From positions 137,004,931-137,068,930 of the forward strand of contig NC_133772.1 in NCBI RefSeq assembly GCF_003597395.2: a stretch of 64,000 nt of DNA, given 5' to 3'. Both the position numbers and the translations under genes were made by a program. The notes under the pieces are model-generated. The model made no database searches. It saw only the letters and a list, made by a program, of their open reading frames with translations, and was not told the DNA's origin. Positions 62,797-64,000 of the stretch are shown piece after piece (position 1 is the first letter of the stretch; each line of letters starts with the position of its first letter). This DNA is from Chelonoidis abingdonii (taxonomy: Eukaryota; Chordata; Testudines; Testudinidae).

Positions 62797-63173
62797 TTAT
62801 ATAGGATCCTATTGCCACCCACCTCCTGTCCCGATTTTTCACACTTGCTGTCTGGTCACCCTAACTGGTAGTGAATGACACTATCTTACTACTGCATGGT
62901 TTCAGCACCCTATGTAAAGAAAGTTTGTGTTGTCTATCCAATTACTAATAGACAATCATATAATTAGCATAATAGTCTTGCTGGCAGTCTTAGAAGATGA
63001 ACATGAGACCTGTGACCCTGCTTGCCCTTATCATGGCTAGGCACACTGTGACAGTATGGGGCCTCTTGTATGTCAGTTGCCATAGTTATACGTCTTTAGT
63101 AAAGACTAGAGGACTTTAGTGGGACTAGAGGTCAAATGAACATTTTTCAAATAAAAAAGTCATTCAAACATTA

Positions 63174-63194
63174 GAAGAAGAAGAAGAAGAAGAA
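63174..63194. repeat. (GAA)n microsatellite
   Basis: About seven GAA units in tandem. Confidence 0.9.
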
Positions 63195-63205
63195 ATGGGT
63201 TAAAA

Positions 63206-63441
63206 AAAAAATTATATAAGTTCATGGAGGAGGATAGGTCCATCAATGGCTATCATCCAAGAGGGTCAGGGATGCAACCTCATGCTCCAGGTGTTCTTAA
63301 ATCTGGACTGTCAGAGGCAGGGACTGGATCACTTGATAATTTCCCTGTACTGTTAATTTCATCTGAAGCATCTGGCATGGGCCACTGTCAGAAGGGCTAG
63401 ATGGACCCTTGGTCTGACCCAGTATGGCCATTCTTATGTTT
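63206..63441 (+). mobile_element. LINE/SINE 3' tail (GACCCAGTATGGCC family)
   Basis: Contains GGATAGGTCCATCAATGGCT, then GGGCTAGATGGACCCTTGGT and CTGACCCAGTATGGCCATTC, ending TTATGTTTTT. The reverse-orientation copy is at 28965-29290. Confidence 0.7.
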
Positions 63442-64000
63442 TTAAGAAACTGAGGTGGGGCAGAAGAGGAGGGAAATGGTAACATATGGGGGAAGTCTGG
63501 ACAGAGGTGTAGGAAACATCTATGAAGAGGAAGAGGGAATACGTGAGCCAAAGAACAAATGGGAGAAGAACAAGGAGAAAAGGAAGAGACAGAATGAAAT
63601 TCATTGTCCTCCTGGGATATAACCTAGAGAGAAGGCAGCCTCATTACCCACTGGGAAGATGTACATGGTAACTATTCAGAGGTGGTGGTGGCAGGCTCAA
63701 AACGCATGAAAGATACTGTGATGCTTTAAGGGGTGTTTCAGCTACTTCTAAAGTAGAGAGGCTGACACAGAGAATAAGCAGGCAGTAGCTGCCCGAGGTT
63801 TTGCAGAGGAGTTGGTGGTAAAGACTGTCACTGGCATAATCAAGACTACCAAAGATGTAACATTACTGCCCTAGGGAGATGGCACTTAGGAGAGAGAATT
63901 TTCCATTTACAGTCATAGTTCTTCAATTAATAAGCAGAGTAATAGTGAAATACCAGTGAATTTACTGTGGTGGAAACAAGATTGTCAGGTAGTACTTTGG

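Larger units (their letters stand above)
60030..64000 (-). other. JAG2: JAG2 intron 3 (partial)
   Basis: At least 3,971 bp. Exon 3 (expected about 52 bp, containing EAWDWDNDT) was not found, so the intron continues beyond the window. Contains the hAT-type element at 61400-62796, a (GAA)n tract at 63174-63194 and a CR1-like tail at 63206-63441. Confidence 0.7.

Noticed and set aside
60030..64000. Search for JAG2 exon 3, exon 2 or exon 1
   Set aside because: No minus-strand sequence resembling the EAWDWDNDT segment or a signal peptide was found, so these exons are presumed beyond the window.

Overview
This is a 64-kb piece of vertebrate nuclear DNA, most likely from a turtle. It has long AT-rich introns, GT-AG exons, CR1-type LINE tails, and several repeats I recognise by memory as turtle-type: Penelope-like 3' ends, hAT and Tigger-like MITEs, and a DIRS-like retroelement. 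No database search was possible, so the species is an inference and a crocodilian or other sauropsid is not excluded. There is no bacterial, viral or CRISPR content.

One host gene fills most of the window: the Notch ligand JAG2 (Jagged-2/Serrate-2) on the minus strand. I could place 23 consecutive coding exons, matching exons 4-26 of the human gene, from 60029 down to the stop codon at 9885. Every junction keeps the reading frame, giving 3,269 coding bases (about 1,088 residues). In order they encode the end of the N-terminal C2/MNNL domain, the DSL domain, 16 EGF repeats, the cysteine-rich (von Willebrand C-like) region, the transmembrane helix and the cytoplasmic tail. Exons 1-3 (signal peptide and most of the C2 domain) lie beyond 64000. 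A probable 3' UTR runs from 9884 to about 8050.

Layout. 1-8050: downstream intergenic DNA with a decayed LINE reverse transcriptase (548-1990) split by a TA-flanked MITE (1041-1218), a second Tigger-like MITE (6861-7273), and no recognisable gene. 8050-10366: 3' UTR and last exon. 10367-18962: last intron, carrying a GC- and CpG-rich, decayed DIRS-like element (about 13070-18460). 18963-43935: exons 25 to 6 with short and medium introns. 43936-58395: a 14.5-kb intron 5 with a Penelope-like fragment, MITEs and a decayed multicopy ORF. 58396-60029: exons 5 and 4. 60030-64000: part of intron 3, with a 1.4-kb hAT-type element flanked by a perfect 8-bp target duplication and a CR1-like tail.

The most notable observation is in JAG2 itself. 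The DSL domain, which contacts Notch, has Gly and Val at two positions that are Arg and Phe in the DSL ligands I can recall (fly Serrate, human JAG1, JAG2 and Delta-like). The cytoplasmic tail also carries an 11-Glu run encoded by a GAG-rich microsatellite. I found no previously undescribed multi-gene system; the rest is a well-preserved developmental gene embedded in a layered set of old transposable elements.
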